From Pseudomonas viciae (GTDB lineage: Bacteria > Pseudomonadota > Gammaproteobacteria > Pseudomonadales > Pseudomonadaceae): 64,000 nucleotides of DNA. The position numbers and the translations under genes are program-made. Below the pieces are notes generated by a model. The model was not told the DNA's origin, ran no database searches, and worked only from the letters and a program-made list of their open reading frames with translations. The DNA lies in assembly GCF_004786035.1 (NCBI RefSeq), contig NZ_CP035088.1, positions 6,099,001 to 6,163,000 of the forward strand, read 5' to 3'. Positions 55,603 through 63,968 of the stretch are shown here, piece by piece. Numbering within the stretch: position 1 is the first letter of the stretch; the number at the start of each line of letters is the position of its first letter.

Positions 55603-55637
55603 AAGCTCCGGAAAAGCACCTATCTTTTCGGAGCCTT
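55603..55637. terminator. Bulged hairpin between RHS gene 1 and the protease gene
   Basis: AAGCTCCGGAAAAG and CTTTTCGGAGCCTT pair with one bulged base around CACCTAT. The AT-rich context between convergent genes suggests a shared terminator. Confidence 0.5.
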
Positions 55638-55661
55638 GATCGGCATTTCTAAACCAGGCCA

Positions 55662-56168
55662 TCAGCAGTCCGGCTTATCTGCCGTAAACCGCCGCGCCGG
55701 GTTCACCGCCGCGCCGAACTCACGCAATGCCTTGGCACCAATCAACAACGGGTAATTGAAACTGCTGCGGTCGGTCAGGTTGACCTCGACCGTGCGCCTG
55801 ACGTTACCCAGGCACAACTCCAGATCGACCACCGGACGCTTGGTGGGGGCGATTTTTTCGTCGTCGTCTTCATCTTCTTCGGAACGGGTCTTGATCTTGC
55901 TGATGCGCGCGATCTTGTGCTCGTAAACCTTGTTGCTCGCATCCTTGGTCGCCAGGCGGAACCGCACCCAGTCGTCACCGTCGCGGGTGAAGGTTTCGAT
56001 GTCCTTGGCCGACAGCGACGCGGTCAGGGCGCCGGTGTCCATCTTGGCCTTGAGCACCTCGCCACCGATTTCCGGCAACGCGATGTATTCGTAGCGCCCG
56101 TACAGGGTCGGCTCGGCGGCCAGCACTGGAAGGGCCACCAGGGAAAGCAGGGCGAGAAAGGATTTCAT
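55662..56168 (-). CDS. Retropepsin-like (ATP-dependent zinc protease family) exported protein
   Basis: 168 residues. A signal peptide (MKSFLALLSLVALPVLAAEP) precedes a retropepsin-like domain of the Zn_protease/RimB-like family with the active-site motif MDTGALTASLSA. An acidic stretch EEDEDDDEK sits mid-domain. Family members form aspartyl-protease-like folds; the name zinc protease is historical. Substrate unknown. The ATG at 56168 is chosen for the signal peptide. Confidence 0.88.
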   Translation of the reverse strand: MKSFLALLSLVALPVLAAEPTLYGRYEYIALPEIGGEVLKAKMDTGALTASLSAKDIETFTRDGDDWVRFRLATKDASNKVYEHKIARISKIKTRSEEDEDDDEKIAPTKRPVVDLELCLGNVRRTVEVNLTDRSSFNYPLLIGAKALREFGAAVNPARRFTADKPDC

Positions 56169-56375
56169 GCAAGAGGGCTTCCTGTGTGGGTGGGATTTTA
56201 GACCGTGGCCGATGGATTCGTTCGGTTGATCGCGCACCTGTGGCCTGGGATTGCTCCCTGGCCACAAAAGCGGGTCCAGCCTACCCGAACCAACGTGAAA
56301 CTTTCGTCCACGCGATTTGGCCTGCCGCCCGAAGCTGCTTATCATGGCCCGCCCATCTGTTTGCAAGAGTCATGT

Positions 56376-57263
56376 ATGCGCCGCCTGCTCACCGGCTGTT
56401 TCGTCACCCTGCTGCTGTTACTCAACACCCTGGTGCTGTTCGGCCCGCTGATGGTGTTCGCGTTGCTCAAACTGGTCCTGCCCGGACGTTTTCGCGACTA
56501 CGCCTCGTGGGCGGTGATGTGGATCGCCGAGACCTGGGCCGAGATCGACAAGCTGATCTTTGCCCTGTGCATCCCCACCCGCTGGGACATTCGCGGCGGC
56601 GGTAACTTGCGGCGCGACACCTCCTACCTGGTGATCAGCAATCACCAATCCTGGGTCGACATCCCCGCCCTCGTCCAGACCCTCAACCGGCGCACGCCAT
56701 TCTTCAAGTTCTTCCTCAAGAAAGAACTGGTCTGGGTGCCCTTCCTGGGACTGGCCTGGTGGGCGCTGGACTATCCGTTCATGAAGCGCTACACCAAGGC
56801 CTTCCTGGCCAAGCATCCGGAACTGGCCGGCAAGGATCTGGAAATCACCCGGCAGGCCTGCGAGCTGTTCAAGCGCCAACCGGTCACCGTGGTGAACTAC
56901 CTCGAAGGCACGCGCTTCACCGCCGCCAAAAGCCAACAGCAACAGTCACCCTTCACCCACCTGCTCAAGCCCAAGGCCGGCGGCGTGGCGTTCGTGCTGG
57001 CGGCGATGGGTGAACAACTGGACGCGGTACTGGACGTGACCGTGGTCTATCCGCAAGACCGTATTCCCGGGTTCTGGGACTTGATCAGCGGCGCGGTACC
57101 CCGGGTCATCATCGACATCCAGACCCGAGAACTGGACCCAGCGCTGTGGCAGGGCGATTACGAAAATGATCCGGTGTTTCGCCAGTTTGTACAGGATTGG
57201 GTCAATCAGCTGTGGACTGAGAAGGATCGGCGTATTGCGGCTTTGCGCAGCGAGCGTGGCTGA
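56376..57263 (+). CDS. PlsC-family acyltransferase (YihG-like)
   Basis: 295 residues. One or two N-terminal membrane helices (LTGCFVTLLLLLNTLVLFGP) precede an acyltransferase domain with NHQSWVD (the NHx4D box), FFKFFLKKELVWVPFLG and EGTRF. It probably transfers an acyl chain to a lysophospholipid at the inner membrane. The start ATG at 56376 gives the hydrophobic N-terminus. Its stop directly abuts the stop of the convergent next gene (TGATCA). Confidence 0.92.
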   Translation: MRRLLTGCFVTLLLLLNTLVLFGPLMVFALLKLVLPGRFRDYASWAVMWIAETWAEIDKLIFALCIPTRWDIRGGGNLRRDTSYLVISNHQSWVDIPALVQTLNRRTPFFKFFLKKELVWVPFLGLAWWALDYPFMKRYTKAFLAKHPELAGKDLEITRQACELFKRQPVTVVNYLEGTRFTAAKSQQQQSPFTHLLKPKAGGVAFVLAAMGEQLDAVLDVTVVYPQDRIPGFWDLISGAVPRVIIDIQTRELDPALWQGDYENDPVFRQFVQDWVNQLWTEKDRRIAALRSERG

Positions 57264-57836
57264 TCAGATACCTGCGCCCCAAATACCCCCCAGGCTCTGC
57301 AGCAACGAACTGCCCACACCCTGCTGGCCTAGGTACTGGAGGATTACCGGGGCAAACTGCCCGATCATGCCGCTGTCCATGCCCAGCGCACTGAAGGCAG
57401 TAGTCAGGTCGTTGGTGTCCTTGACGTTCCCCAGCAATCCGTCGAGTAACGCGTTTTTATCCGATCCGCCACCGAGTAAACCGCCCAGGCCATTGAGCCC
57501 ACCGATGGCGCTGTTGCCGGCGATCTGATCGAGGCCCGGCACACTTCTACTCAACTCGGAAAACTGCGGCTCGCTGAGCCGGTTCTTTGCCAGCCCCAGC
57601 ATCGCACCGGCACCGCCGATGGCCTGTTCCGGCGTGATCTTGAGTTCCGATCCCAGGGTATTGAGCAACCCGGCGGCTTTCGGCGCGGCGGCCACGGCGC
57701 CCTCTGCCTGCTCGCCTTGATTACCTTGCATCGCCGATACCACATTGGCCGCATCACTGAGGCTGAACTGCGCGAAGGCCGGGCCGGCTGCCAGCGTCAG
57801 CAGGCAGGACAGTGCAAAACTGCGTGAAACCTTCAT
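57264..57836 (-). CDS. Exported DUF2780-like protein
   Basis: 190 residues. Signal peptide MKVSRSFALSCLLTLAAGPAFA, then an alanine/glycine-rich helical region (ITPEQAIGGAGAMLGLAKNRLS, GGLNGLGGLLGG) typical of DUF2780 proteins, and a C-terminal segment GQFAPVILQYLGQQGVGSSLL. Function unknown. Convergent with the acyltransferase gene, zero bases between stop codons. Confidence 0.82.
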   Translation of the reverse strand: MKVSRSFALSCLLTLAAGPAFAQFSLSDAANVVSAMQGNQGEQAEGAVAAAPKAAGLLNTLGSELKITPEQAIGGAGAMLGLAKNRLSEPQFSELSRSVPGLDQIAGNSAIGGLNGLGGLLGGGSDKNALLDGLLGNVKDTNDLTTAFSALGMDSGMIGQFAPVILQYLGQQGVGSSLLQSLGGIWGAGI

Positions 57837-58006
57837 CCGAACACCCTCTTGAACCCTGAAAAAACCGCCCATGAGGGGCGGCGCAAAATCGAGCGTTGGA
57901 CTGGGGTGGACGAGGATTGTTCCACCATGCGACTGACTTCTGAATCCGATCCGTTTTCACGAAACACTGGGGGTGTTATCGCCAAGTGCGATTAAATCAA
58001 GGTCAG

Positions 58007-58047
58007 TTGATTCCAAATCAACATAGACAACTGTCAGCACTGACAGT
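58007..58047. promoter_or_regulatory. Palindromes before the exported Cys protein gene, including ACTGTCA-N4-TGACAGT
   Basis: ACTGTCA-GCAC-TGACAGT (58030-58047) is a perfect 7-bp inverted repeat and resembles 18-bp lux-type boxes (ACTG-N10-CAGT). Just before it is TTGATTCCAAATCAA (58007-58021), another palindrome, similar to an Anr/FNR box but with five rather than four central bases. The pair ends 61 bp before the start codon. Confidence 0.55.
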
Positions 58048-58108
58048 AGCCCTCCCCCAGACATAGCCGCAAACATGTCGCCGATAGAAAAAATCGGGGG
58101 ATAGGCAA

Positions 58109-58516
58109 ATGCGAAACCTAATGACTGGCGGCGGCGCCGGAATACTCCTGCTGATGATCGGCCATGTCCACGCCGGTGAAATAACCTGTCCGGCCGTGAC
58201 ACAAATTCATCACAACACCGAATCGGTGGAAGTTCAGGATCATCGCGAGTGGCAGAGCCAGAGCCTGGTAGAAGTGGTCGACCCAGCGCGGTGGCAATTC
58301 AACGGAGCCGAGTTCGCGGTCCATGAAGCTGACGGCGACGGCCAGGCGCCGACCAGGGCGACCATTACTTGCAAGTACGGTGAGCTGAATCTCACACTGG
58401 AATATCTCCAGGTCCAAGAAACGACATCATTGCCGTGGGCGGATAATCGTTGCGAAAGCCCGGACACCCATATGTGCAGACTCATCAATGCCGACTATTT
58501 CAGCTTGAGTTTCTGA
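58109..58516 (+). CDS. Small exported cysteine-containing protein
   Basis: 135 residues. A hydrophobic signal segment (GGAGILLLMIGHVHAGEITCP) suggests export with cleavage after HAG or HA. The mature part has four cysteines (ITCP, ITCK, DNRCES, HMCRL), probably two disulfides. It resembles the DUF3757 type of Pseudomonas exported proteins, but this is not certain. The promoter region carries a lux-box-like palindrome, so expression may depend on cell density. Confidence 0.7.
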   Translation: MRNLMTGGGAGILLLMIGHVHAGEITCPAVTQIHHNTESVEVQDHREWQSQSLVEVVDPARWQFNGAEFAVHEADGDGQAPTRATITCKYGELNLTLEYLQVQETTSLPWADNRCESPDTHMCRLINADYFSLSF

Positions 58517-58623
58517 CCCTGAAAAACCATGGTTTACTCGCGCCAACGCGCCTCTGTTCAAAGGCCCCTGCCCTTGGCTGATCAGGTACCGTACAGTGCG
58601 GCTACTTCCAGCAGAGCTTGCCT

Positions 58624-59199
58624 ATGAATGTAAAGATCGGCGGAGCGACCCTCGCGGTCATCCTGACGGGCATGCTCATTGCCCTGGGCGTCAACGAATG
58701 CCAGCGCGGCCCGCTGAACCCGGAGCTTGCCGATGGTATCAGCGAGGAGCAGAAGACTTGGCTGACCATCGAGCACCGCATCAAGCGCTCCGATCCGGCG
58801 CTGACCGAGGTGAGCCGCGAGCAGCAAGCGCTGACCGTGCTTTACCGTCCAGGCGCTTGTGCGGATGACTGCGAGCCCTGGGTTGCGCACATGCTGCGCG
58901 TTGTCGGCCACGGCCTGGCAGCGCTCAATGGCGCGCCAGGGGGCAAGCAATACACGCAAGTGACGGTCAAGGCGCGACTGCTGGCCGATGATGACGTGGA
59001 ACTGGTCTACGACATGCCGGGCTTCGACGCGATCAAGACGCAGCAGTATGGCTACGTCACCTTTGCCAGCATGCCCCGCAACCTGAATTTCAGCGGCGAC
59101 GCCTTGGCCCAAGCGCAAGACTATTGCCAAGGCCCTAGCGCCCAGGGTTTCTACCCTGAATTCTGCGAGCGGGTCAGGACCGCAACTGCCCATCAATAA
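58624..59199 (+). CDS. Unrecognised membrane-anchored periplasmic protein
   Basis: 191 residues. N-terminal helix VKIGGATLAVILTGMLIALGV (about 4-24) then a soluble part with two cysteine pairs (CADDCEPW; CQGPS, FCERV). No family recognised. ATG at 58624 is the start of MNVKIGG; an upstream in-frame TTG adds two residues. It stands 108 bp after the exported Cys protein, same strand, so possibly one unit. Confidence 0.7.
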   Translation: MNVKIGGATLAVILTGMLIALGVNECQRGPLNPELADGISEEQKTWLTIEHRIKRSDPALTEVSREQQALTVLYRPGACADDCEPWVAHMLRVVGHGLAALNGAPGGKQYTQVTVKARLLADDDVELVYDMPGFDAIKTQQYGYVTFASMPRNLNFSGDALAQAQDYCQGPSAQGFYPEFCERVRTATAHQ

Positions 59200-59341
59200 C
59201 CGTGGCGATGGAAGCGGTGTTCCGGCCTGAATACTCACGACCAAAAATCCCACAACCACTTGGGAAATCACCCGGCCGTGACATGACCGCCCCTGGCAGT
59301 CATCTGAATATCACCTGCGGTCAGTTATTCCCTCTCGATAT

Positions 59342-59369
59342 TGCCTACTGTCAACTCTGACAGTAGGCA
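59342..59369. promoter_or_regulatory. Perfect 12-bp-armed palindrome before csp/RHS gene 2
   Basis: TGCCTACTGTCA and TGACAGTAGGCA are exact reverse complements around ACTC; the core is ACTGTCA-N4-TGACAGT, as at 58030. It lies 98 bp before the cold-shock gene and is followed by no T tract, so an operator is more likely than a terminator. Confidence 0.6.
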
Positions 59370-59467
59370 GCCGTTCATACCGGTTTTAAGCTCTAGCGAT
59401 GACAACAAGGCCACGGCGACCCACGCGCTCAGTGTCTTTATTCATTCGGGCAGGCAGGACAATAAAA

Positions 59468-59680
59468 ATGAACGGCCGAATCAAAGGAACTGTGAAATGG
59501 TTTAACGATGTAAAGGGCTACGGCTTCATTACCTGCGGCAAAGGAGGCGAGGAGTTGTTCGTTCATTACTCGGCGATATCCGGCGAAGGTTATAAAACGT
59601 TGAAAGAAAGGCAAACCGTCTCCTTTGAAATCGAAAAGGGCGACAAAGGCATGCAGGCCACGAGAGTGACGCCGGAATAA
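59468..59680 (+). CDS. Cold-shock domain protein
   Basis: 70 residues, [20 protein letters not shown]. The nucleic-acid motifs are KGYGFIT (RNP1) and LFVHYSAI (RNP2, with Tyr where Phe is usual). It binds single-stranded RNA/DNA. The frame is open from 59399, but the family start is the ATG at 59468. It is 27 bp upstream of RHS gene 2 without a terminator, hence probably co-transcribed with it. Confidence 0.92.
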   Translation: MNGRIKGTVKWFNDVKGYGFITCGKGGEELFVHYSAISGEGYKTLKERQTVSFEIEKGDKGMQATRVTPE

Positions 59681-59707
59681 GGCTCCTTCCATTTAGAGAA
59701 CCACTTG

Positions 59708-60721
59708 ATGTCGGCAAACCGCAAAACACCGCTCTGCCGCTATCGTTACGACCCACTGGATCGCTTGGCCGATTGCACCCCATCGGCCCAGACCCGCACT
59801 CAGCGTTTCTACCTGAAAGAACGCCTGACCAGCGAAATCCAAGGCTCGGTACAGCGATTGGTTTTCCAGCAGGGCGATCAACTCCTGGCGCAACAACAGC
59901 GCCAGGATGACGTCGTCGAAACCACCTTGCTCGCCATCGACCTGCAACACTCGGTTCTGTACGCACTCGACGCCACACGGCCTCATCCCTTCGCTTACGC
60001 CCCCTACGGACACCGCTCCCCGGAAAACGGCTTGCTCAGCCTGCTCGGCTTCAACGGCGAACGACCGGACCCGGTGACGGGGCATTATTTGTTGGGCAAT
60101 GGCTATCGGGCGTTCAATCCGGTGTTGATGCGGTTCAATAGTCCGGATTCGATGAGCCCCTTTGGGAAGGGTGGGTTGAATGCTTACGCGTATGGCCAAG
60201 GCGACCCTATTAATACGAGCGATCCAACTGGACATTTCAATTTTATTACCAGCCCGCTCAAAGGAGTCTTGAATCGGGCGAAGCTTAGGACACCTAAAGA
60301 AATTGTGTATGTTCACGGAGTCAAATTGCGTATATCGCCTGGACAGGAGCTTGAGACATTTATTAGAAATCCTACGACGCCATTTTCACCATTGAAACGA
60401 CCTTTGAGTCCAGAGATTATCGATTCAGGCATTCCGCAGCTCGAGCTATCACTTATCAACGACAGCAATAACCTCATTAAACAAGAGCTACAAGCAGCTC
60501 ACATAATTAAGTTAAGGCCAGTCTCTCACAATAAAATTCGTAAACTCTCTAACTTTCTGGAAAACATAAAGCTTAGCCGAACTGCCCATCGCGCAAATCT
60601 GGAATATTTTAAGCGAAGGACTCAGGAACTAACACCCTCGTCTGACGACCCACCGCCCAGTTATAAAAAGACGATATTCTGGAGTTCAGGACATACGCCG
60701 GGTGAAATTCTCAGGGGGTAA
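59708..60721 (+). CDS. Stand-alone RHS-core protein with unique C-terminal domain (2)
   Basis: 337 residues. The first 176 residues are nearly the same as in the RHS protein at 54429: CRYRYDPLDR, PYGHRSPENGLL, GFNGERPDPVTGHYLLGNGY, SPFGKGG, DPINTSDPTGH. The remaining 160 residues (from base 60236) are unrelated to the other copy, AT-rich and basic, and end in an acidic-proline motif DDPPPSYKK (about 313-321) and a WSSGHTPGE tail. The PPPSY fits a PPxY motif. No immunity-like gene follows; fdhA is convergent after 117 bp. It is probably co-transcribed with csp. Activity and target are not known. Confidence 0.88.
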   Translation: MSANRKTPLCRYRYDPLDRLADCTPSAQTRTQRFYLKERLTSEIQGSVQRLVFQQGDQLLAQQQRQDDVVETTLLAIDLQHSVLYALDATRPHPFAYAPYGHRSPENGLLSLLGFNGERPDPVTGHYLLGNGYRAFNPVLMRFNSPDSMSPFGKGGLNAYAYGQGDPINTSDPTGHFNFITSPLKGVLNRAKLRTPKEIVYVHGVKLRISPGQELETFIRNPTTPFSPLKRPLSPEIIDSGIPQLELSLINDSNNLIKQELQAAHIIKLRPVSHNKIRKLSNFLENIKLSRTAHRANLEYFKRRTQELTPSSDDPPPSYKKTIFWSSGHTPGEILRG

Positions 60722-60785
60722 AGCCGCGACATCACTTCAGCCGAGGCTAATCAAAAAACGACGCACGAAAAGCGCCATCCTTGAT

Positions 60786-60818
60786 GAAAATAAAAAGGGC
60801 GACATCACTGTCGCCCTT
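60786..60818 (-). terminator. Terminator of fdhA
   Basis: AAGGGCGACA and TGTCGCCCTT pair around TCAC; on the minus strand a TTTTTATTTT tract follows. Confidence 0.88.
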
Positions 60819-60838
60819 CTTCCGTCCTGCTTCCAACC

Positions 60839-62038
60839 TTACGCCGCACTGAACAACTTATGCGGGTCAATCACAAACTTCTTCGGCACGCCCGCATCGA
60901 ACTCGCCATACCCTTTCGGCGCGTCATCCAGGCTGATCACCTGCACACCGACGATTTCGGCAATGTTGATGCGGTCCCACATGATCGCCTGCATCAGTTG
61001 GCGGTTGTACTTCATCACTGGGGTCTGGCCGGTGTGGAAGCTGTGGGATTTAGCCCAGCCCAGGCCGAAGCGGATGCTCAGGCTGCCCATTTTCGCGGCG
61101 GCATCAACGGCGCCCGGGTCTTCGGTGACGTAGAGGCCGGGGATGCCGATTTTGCCGGCGACGCGGACCACGCCCATCAACGAGTTGAGCACGGTGGCCG
61201 GGGCTTCGTGTTTGACGCCGTCGTGCCCGTGACCACGGGCTTCGAAGCCCACGCAGTCGACCGCGCAATCCACTTCCGGCTCACCCAGCAGCGCAGCGAT
61301 TTGCTCGTGCAGCGGGGTGTCGGTGGACAGGTCGACGATTTCGAAGCCTTGAGCCTTGGCATGGGCCAGACGAATGGAGTTGACGTCACCGATGATCACC
61401 ACCGCAGCGCCCAGCAGGCGTGCGGAAGCGGCAGCCGCCAGGCCCACCGGGCCAGCGCCGGCAATGTACACGGTGCTGCCAGGGCCAACGCCGGCGGTGA
61501 CGGCGCCGTGGTAGCCGGTCGGCAGGATGTCGGACAGGCAGGTCAGGTCGCGGATTTTCTCCATCGCCTTGTCGCGGTCCGGCAGCTTCAGCAGGTTGAA
61601 GTCGGCGTACGGCACCAGCACGTATTCGGCCTGGCCGCCGGTCCAGTCGCCCATGTCCACGTAACCGTAGGCACCACCGGCACGGGCCGGGTTGACGGTC
61701 AGGCAGACACCAGTGTGTTGCTCTTTGCAGGAACGGCAGCGCCCGCAAGCGACGTTGAACGGCACCGACACCAGATCACCGATTTTCAGGTTCTCGACGT
61801 CGCTGCCCTTTTCGATCACTTCACCGGTGATTTCGTGACCCAGGACCAGACCGGTCTGGGCGGTGGTACGGCCACGCACCATGTGTTGGTCGGAGCCGCA
61901 GATGTTGGTGGAGACCACGCGCAGGATGACACCGTGCTCAATCTTCCTGCCGCGCGGGTCCTGCATTTTTGGATAGTCGATTTTCTGTACTTCGACCTTG
62001 CCGTTGCCGAGATACACGACACCACGATTGCCAGACAT
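60839..62038 (-). CDS. fdhA: Glutathione-independent formaldehyde dehydrogenase
   Basis: 399 residues, zinc-containing alcohol dehydrogenase superfamily. Catalytic zinc CGSDQHM, structural zinc CGRCRSCKEQHTGVC, NAD fold GAGPVGLAAA. It oxidises formaldehyde to formate with tightly bound NAD. It is the last of the sarcosine/C1 genes here: sarcosine oxidase releases formaldehyde, PurU handles formyl-THF, FdhA the free aldehyde. A terminator follows. Confidence 0.95.
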   Translation of the reverse strand: MSGNRGVVYLGNGKVEVQKIDYPKMQDPRGRKIEHGVILRVVSTNICGSDQHMVRGRTTAQTGLVLGHEITGEVIEKGSDVENLKIGDLVSVPFNVACGRCRSCKEQHTGVCLTVNPARAGGAYGYVDMGDWTGGQAEYVLVPYADFNLLKLPDRDKAMEKIRDLTCLSDILPTGYHGAVTAGVGPGSTVYIAGAGPVGLAAAASARLLGAAVVIIGDVNSIRLAHAKAQGFEIVDLSTDTPLHEQIAALLGEPEVDCAVDCVGFEARGHGHDGVKHEAPATVLNSLMGVVRVAGKIGIPGLYVTEDPGAVDAAAKMGSLSIRFGLGWAKSHSFHTGQTPVMKYNRQLMQAIMWDRINIAEIVGVQVISLDDAPKGYGEFDAGVPKKFVIDPHKLFSAA

Positions 62039-62145
62039 GCTTTCACCTCGCTGTTGTTTTTATGAAACTGCGTTGCCCAGGCAGGCAGCGCGTTGATTGC
62101 TCGGGTAGTGCTTGTGTCTTGTTTCTTTGTTGTCTGTAAGGGCCT

Positions 62146-62236
62146 CTTCGCGAGCAAGCCCGCTCCCACATGTTTTTTGGTGCAACTGAGATCTGTATAC
62201 CGGCACAAATCCTGTGGGAGCGGGCTTGCTCGCGAA
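62146..62236. repeat. REPIN between purU and fdhA
   Basis: CTTCGCGAGCAAGCCCGCTC and GAGCGGGCTTGCTCGCGAA arms around about 53 bp. Confidence 0.9.
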
Positions 62237-62260
62237 TGGGCTGCGAAGCGGCCCCAAAAT

Positions 62261-63118
62261 CTAAAGAACGACAGTGCGATTGGCGTTCAAGAACACTCGT
62301 CTTTCGATGTGATACCCCACGGCCCGGGCCAGGGTCAGCCCCTCGATGTCCCGGCCCTTGGCGATCAAATCCTCGGGATAGTGGCTGTGGTCCACCACTT
62401 CCACGCCCTGGGCGATGATCGGGCCTTCGTCCAGGTCGTTGTTGATGTAGTGCGCCGTGGCACCGACCAGTTTCACGCCTTTGTTGTAGGCCTGGTGATA
62501 CGGCTTGGCGCCCTTGAAGCCCGGCAGCAGCGAGTGATGGATGTTGATCGCCTTGCCGTCGAGCTTGCGACACAGTTCCGGCGACAGCACTTGCATGTAG
62601 CGGGCGAGAATCACCAGCTCGGCGCCGGTGTCTTCGATCACCTGCCACACCTGCCGCTCCTGGGAGGGTTTGTCGTTCGGGTCCAGGGGGAAATGGTAGT
62701 AGGGAATCTGGTGCCAGTCGGCCAACGGCTTGAGGTCGGGGTGGTTGGAGACCACGGCCACCACGTCCATCGACAACTGGCCGATGCGTTGGCGGTAGAG
62801 CAAATCGTTCAGGCAGTGATCGGCCTTGGAGACCATGATCACCACTTTCGGCCGGTAGTTGGGCGGCGTCAGTTCGAAGACCATGCCGAAGGCTTGCGCG
62901 CGCTCGGCCAGGCCGCTGCGAAAGCTCTGCTCGTCAAAGCCATCGGGCTGGCGAAACTCCACCCGAATGAAGAAACGCGCCGAGAGCCGGTCGTCGAAGG
63001 AATGGTGCTCGGTGACGTAGCAGCCCTGCTCGAACAGAAAGCGGGTCACCGCGTCCACCGTGCCGAGCACGCTGGGGCAGTCGGCAGTCAAGATCCATGT
63101 GTCTGGGGCGCGGCTCAT
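62261..63118 (-). CDS. purU: Formyltetrahydrofolate deformylase
   Basis: 285 residues. N-terminal ACT domain (TWILTADCPSVLGTVDAVTRF) and a formyltransferase-fold domain with the catalytic Asn/His in INIHHSLLPGFKGAKPYHQAY and the Asp in NDLDEGPII. It hydrolyses 10-formyl-THF to formate and THF. Position beside soxG and fdhA ties it to sarcosine/glycine-betaine breakdown. Confidence 0.95.
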   Translation of the reverse strand: MSRAPDTWILTADCPSVLGTVDAVTRFLFEQGCYVTEHHSFDDRLSARFFIRVEFRQPDGFDEQSFRSGLAERAQAFGMVFELTPPNYRPKVVIMVSKADHCLNDLLYRQRIGQLSMDVVAVVSNHPDLKPLADWHQIPYYHFPLDPNDKPSQERQVWQVIEDTGAELVILARYMQVLSPELCRKLDGKAINIHHSLLPGFKGAKPYHQAYNKGVKLVGATAHYINNDLDEGPIIAQGVEVVDHSHYPEDLIAKGRDIEGLTLARAVGYHIERRVFLNANRTVVL

Positions 63119-63168
63119 TGCGGTGACTCCTGTTCGTTATGGATAAACCCTGTGGCGAGAGGATTTAT

Positions 63169-63257
63169 CTGTGGGAGCAAAGCTTGCTCGCGATAAAAAC
63201 AACGCGGTCTATCTGGAACTCAAGCGCCTGCATCGCGAGCAAGCTTTGCTCCCACAG
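63169..63257. repeat. REPIN between soxG and purU
   Basis: CTGTGGGAGCAAAGCTTGCT and AGCAAGCTTTGCTCCCACAG at the ends, each extended by CGCGAT towards the centre. Confidence 0.9.
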
Positions 63258-63282
63258 TTCACTTCCACAAGGACTGCGATAG

Positions 63283-63915
63283 TCAGGCCTGCACGCTCAA
63301 GCCATACTCAGCCGCCGCATCCTGCAACCACAGCCACCAGTAATCGGAGAAGCTGCGACGGATCACCAGTTCCCAGGTGTCTTCGCCGGTGTGGCGGATG
63401 ACCAGTTGCGACTTGGCGAACACCGTACCCACGGCCTTGCCCACCGGGAAGTTGCTTGGGTGTACATCGTAGCTGGTGGATTTCATCAGCACGTCGCGCA
63501 CGTTCGGGCCGGACAGTTCGAGGATCTGCTGGCCGCCGCTGACGTTGACGATCTGGATATGCAGGTCACCCAGCGCTTCGCGCAGTTTTTTCTCGGCGGC
63601 GAACTCTTCGCCACTCGGCACCACCAGCAGCCACTCGTCCGGGCCGAGCCATTGCAGGCTGGTTTCACCCTTGACGATGACGGCAAGAGCGCCTGGCAGT
63701 TCCAGGCCCAGGGCCTTGTGCACACCGGCGGCGAACGCCGGGTCGTGGCCATCGCCACGAATGGTCAGGTGACCCAGGAGTTTTTTCTCGCGCACGGTCA
63801 CGCCGGCGTTCTTGCGGCCCTTGCCCACCAGGCTGGCGAGGTCGGCATGGTGCAGCGACGACTCGGCCTTGGCCCCGGTGGTTGGGCGTTGTTGGTACAC
63901 GTTGACTGCGGTCAT
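63283..63915 (-). CDS. soxG: Sarcosine oxidase gamma subunit
   Basis: 210 residues, the normal length. [14 protein letters not shown] and [14 protein letters not shown] are typical. It is a structural part of the heterotetrameric sarcosine oxidase that demethylates sarcosine to glycine, giving 5,10-methylene-THF and H2O2. ATG at 63915 with AGGTG upstream. Upstream, towards the right edge, lies at least 85 bp without soxA and with a REP unit, whereas soxA and soxG are normally adjacent. Confidence 0.92.
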   Translation of the reverse strand: MTAVNVYQQRPTTGAKAESSLHHADLASLVGKGRKNAGVTVREKKLLGHLTIRGDGHDPAFAAGVHKALGLELPGALAVIVKGETSLQWLGPDEWLLVVPSGEEFAAEKKLREALGDLHIQIVNVSGGQQILELSGPNVRDVLMKSTSYDVHPSNFPVGKAVGTVFAKSQLVIRHTGEDTWELVIRRSFSDYWWLWLQDAAAEYGLSVQA

Positions 63916-63968
63916 ATGGAGCACCTGTCTTGAATTCTGTAGTTCCGGCATTTGTGGTGACTGTTCTG

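Noticed and set aside
58007..58021. TTGATTCCAAATCAA as an Anr/FNR box
   Set aside because: Half-sites TTGAT and ATCAA are separated by five bases, not four, so dimer spacing is wrong; kept only as a palindrome.
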